This document shows positions 36,844-37,886 of a stretch of DNA of 37,886 bases, piece after piece. Location of the stretch: positions 1 to 37,886 of the forward strand of contig JASHUM010000123.1 in NCBI GenBank assembly GCA_030040015.1, given 5' to 3'. The translations under genes and the position numbers were made by a program. The stretch comes from Acidimicrobiales bacterium. Lineage in GTDB: Bacteria > Actinomycetota > Acidimicrobiia > Acidimicrobiales > UBA8190. The notes below the pieces were generated by a model. The model worked only from the letters and a program-made list of their open reading frames with translations, was not told where the DNA came from and searched no databases. Within the stretch, counting starts at the first letter, position 1. Every line of letters starts with the position of its first letter.

Positions 36844-37754
36844 GCCCTCCCCGGCGAGGCGGGACGGTCCTCTCCTCGAACGCCGGGCTGTGCCTCGCCG
36901 TCGACGTGGGTGGGACCAAGATGGCCGCCGGGCTGGTCGATCGGGACGGCACCATCCTCAGCAGGTCGGTCGAGCCCACCCCGTCCGGGGCGGGCGCAGA
37001 GGAGCTCTTCTCCACCCTGGCAGGGTTGGCCGACGATGTGCGCTCGGCCGTTCGAGCACCGATCGTGGCGTGTGGCATCGGGTGCGGCGGTCCCATGGCG
37101 GCCGGGGGCGAGACGGTGTCACCGCTCAACATCCCCGGTTGGCGCGAGTTCCCCTTGCGGTCCCGCATGGCTGCCCACAGTGGACTGCCCACGGCGCTGG
37201 ACAACGACGCCAAGGCGCTCGCTCTCGGTGAAGGCTGGAGGGGCGCGGCCCGGGAGTCGACGAATTTCATGGCCATGGTGGTGTCGACCGGTGTCGGCGG
37301 CGGCATCGTCCTCGAAGGTCGCCTGCTCGATGGTGCGACCGGCAACGCCGGGCACGTCGGCCACGTGGTGGTGGAGCCGGACGGACGGCGCTGTGCGTGC
37401 GGAGGGCGCGGCTGTCTCGAGGCGGAGGCTTCGGGCCTCGCCATAGAGGCACTCACCGGCCGCCCCGCCGAGCTGGCGCCTCCGGAGATGGTCGTGCGCG
37501 CCGGCCGGCTGGTGGGTCGCGCTGTGGCGTCGGTGGCCAACCTTCTCGACCTCGAGCTCGCCGTCGTGGCCGGATCCGTGGCTCTCGGGTTCGGTTCGCC
37601 GTTCTTCGCCGCCGCGTCGGCCGAGATCTCCGAACGAGCCCGGCTCTCCTTCTCGAGATCGGCGCGCATCGTCCCCGCCGGCTTGGGCGCCGACGGCCCG
37701 CTCGTCGGAGCGGCCGCCGTCGGATGGCGTCACCTGGGCGAGGCGAACTCGTGA
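36840..37754 (+). CDS. ROK-family kinase (glucokinase-like) with altered ExGH motif; non-canonical start
   Basis: Sugar-kinase/actin-fold protein. The N-terminal phosphate loop is LAVDVGGTKMAAGLVD, the catalytic base lies in DNDAKALALGE (Asp123), and the zinc motif is CACGGRGCLE (Cys185, 187, 192). In ROK kinases the zinc-site His and a sugar-binding Glu lie in ExGH; here it reads HVGH (His172, His175), so Glu is replaced by His and the sugar preference is uncertain. No ATG, GTG or TTG is available before the phosphate loop: GTG 36906 would delete its Asp. CTG 36840, overlapping the DUF3040 stop as CTGA, gives about 304 residues, a normal length. CTG 36888 is an alternative. Confidence 0.85.
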   Translation: MSPPRRGGTVLSSNAGLCLAVDVGGTKMAAGLVDRDGTILSRSVEPTPSGAGAEELFSTLAGLADDVRSAVRAPIVACGIGCGGPMAAGGETVSPLNIPGWREFPLRSRMAAHSGLPTALDNDAKALALGEGWRGAARESTNFMAMVVSTGVGGGIVLEGRLLDGATGNAGHVGHVVVEPDGRRCACGGRGCLEAEASGLAIEALTGRPAELAPPEMVVRAGRLVGRAVASVANLLDLELAVVAGSVALGFGSPFFAAASAEISERARLSFSRSARIVPAGLGADGPLVGAAAVGWRHLGEANS

Positions 37755-37886
37755 GCCGCGCCACGGCGTGGGCCCTGGTGCGCGCCGTCGCCGTGCACCC
37801 CGGCTTGTGGGGCACCGCAGTGGCCGAGGCCTTTCGTCTGCGTCGGCGCCACTGGTGGCGCACGTGGCCGCCGCTGCCCCTCCCGA
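37751..37886 (+). CDS. Start of a small conserved actinobacterial protein (cut by window end)
   Basis: The frame opens at GTG 37751, overlapping the ROK stop as GTGA, and stays open to the end (45 codons). It begins VSRATAWALVRAVAVH and contains RLRRRHWWRTWPPLP. This resembles the N-terminus of a short, uncharacterised protein of about 90-100 residues found widely in actinobacteria; I rely on memory of that pattern. No catalytic motif is visible in the part present. Confidence 0.6.
   Translation, partial: MSRATAWALVRAVAVHPGLWGTAVAEAFRLRRRHWWRTWPPLPLP

Noticed and set aside
1-37886. CRISPR arrays, tRNA or rRNA genes, insertion sequences, prophage or toxin-antitoxin genes
   Set aside because: I looked on both strands and found none: no spaced direct repeats, no transposase or integrase motifs, and no cloverleaf sequence.

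Overview
This is a GC-rich chromosomal window with tightly packed genes, almost all on the + strand. Many starts are GTG, and one is TTG. The gene order (infB-rbfA-truB-ribF-rpsO-pnp, dapA-rnj-ftsK, miaB-miaA-dapF-hflX, lexA-LysM-nrdR), a DUF3040 membrane protein and SOS boxes of the CGAAC-N4-GTTCG type all point to an actinobacterium. Several protein details would fit the Acidimicrobiia, but that finer placement is inference. I see no tRNA, rRNA, CRISPR array, transposase, prophage or attachment site, and base composition looks even throughout. No gene-free stretch exceeds about 270 bases.

Layout. 1-8497: translation and RNA metabolism (infB, rbfA, truB, ribF, rpsO, pnp) and an M16 protease. 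8551-12940: dapB, two tandem TetR-family paralogs, a diiron ferritin-like oxidase, and dapA. 12933-18557: RNase J, an FtsK/SpoIIIE translocase and a D-Ala-D-Ala carboxypeptidase. 18601-22734: a secreted alpha/beta hydrolase, an AhpD-like protein, homoserine kinase and a 14-TM drug/H+ antiporter. 22764-28494: miaB, miaA, dapF, hflX and dapC, the last four linked by 1-4 bp stop/start overlaps. 28526-32417: an aldehyde dehydrogenase, dapD, dapE and an AhpE-type peroxiredoxin. 32448-36375: lexA (the only convincing minus-strand gene), a divergent LysM membrane protein, nrdR, a PIG-L/LmbE deacetylase and dinB. 36469-37886: DUF3040 protein, a ROK kinase and a gene cut by the window end.

How the genes work together. 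dapA, dapB, dapD, dapC, dapE and dapF give every step from aspartate semialdehyde to meso-diaminopimelate by the succinylase route; thrB serves the threonine branch. MiaA and MiaB act in sequence on tRNA A37. PNPase and RNase J are the RNA-decay pair. LexA, the LysM protein, NrdR and DinB form a DNA-damage and dNTP neighbourhood.

The strongest non-gene signal is a recurrent TAGNNT-type -10 hexamer 6-8 nt before the start codon of operon-leading genes that lack a Shine-Dalgarno sequence, which indicates widespread leaderless transcription. Genes with the same hexamer farther upstream mostly do have a Shine-Dalgarno. Other notable points are an operator-like perfect inverted repeat on the promoter of the second tetR, a two-sided LexA-box region, a DapF whose first catalytic Cys is Ser, a DapB and a ROK kinase with changed signature residues, and two genes (rbfA, ROK kinase) whose only sensible starts are CTG codons. 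I find no clearly new multi-gene system; the TetR-TetR-diiron cassette is the nearest candidate.
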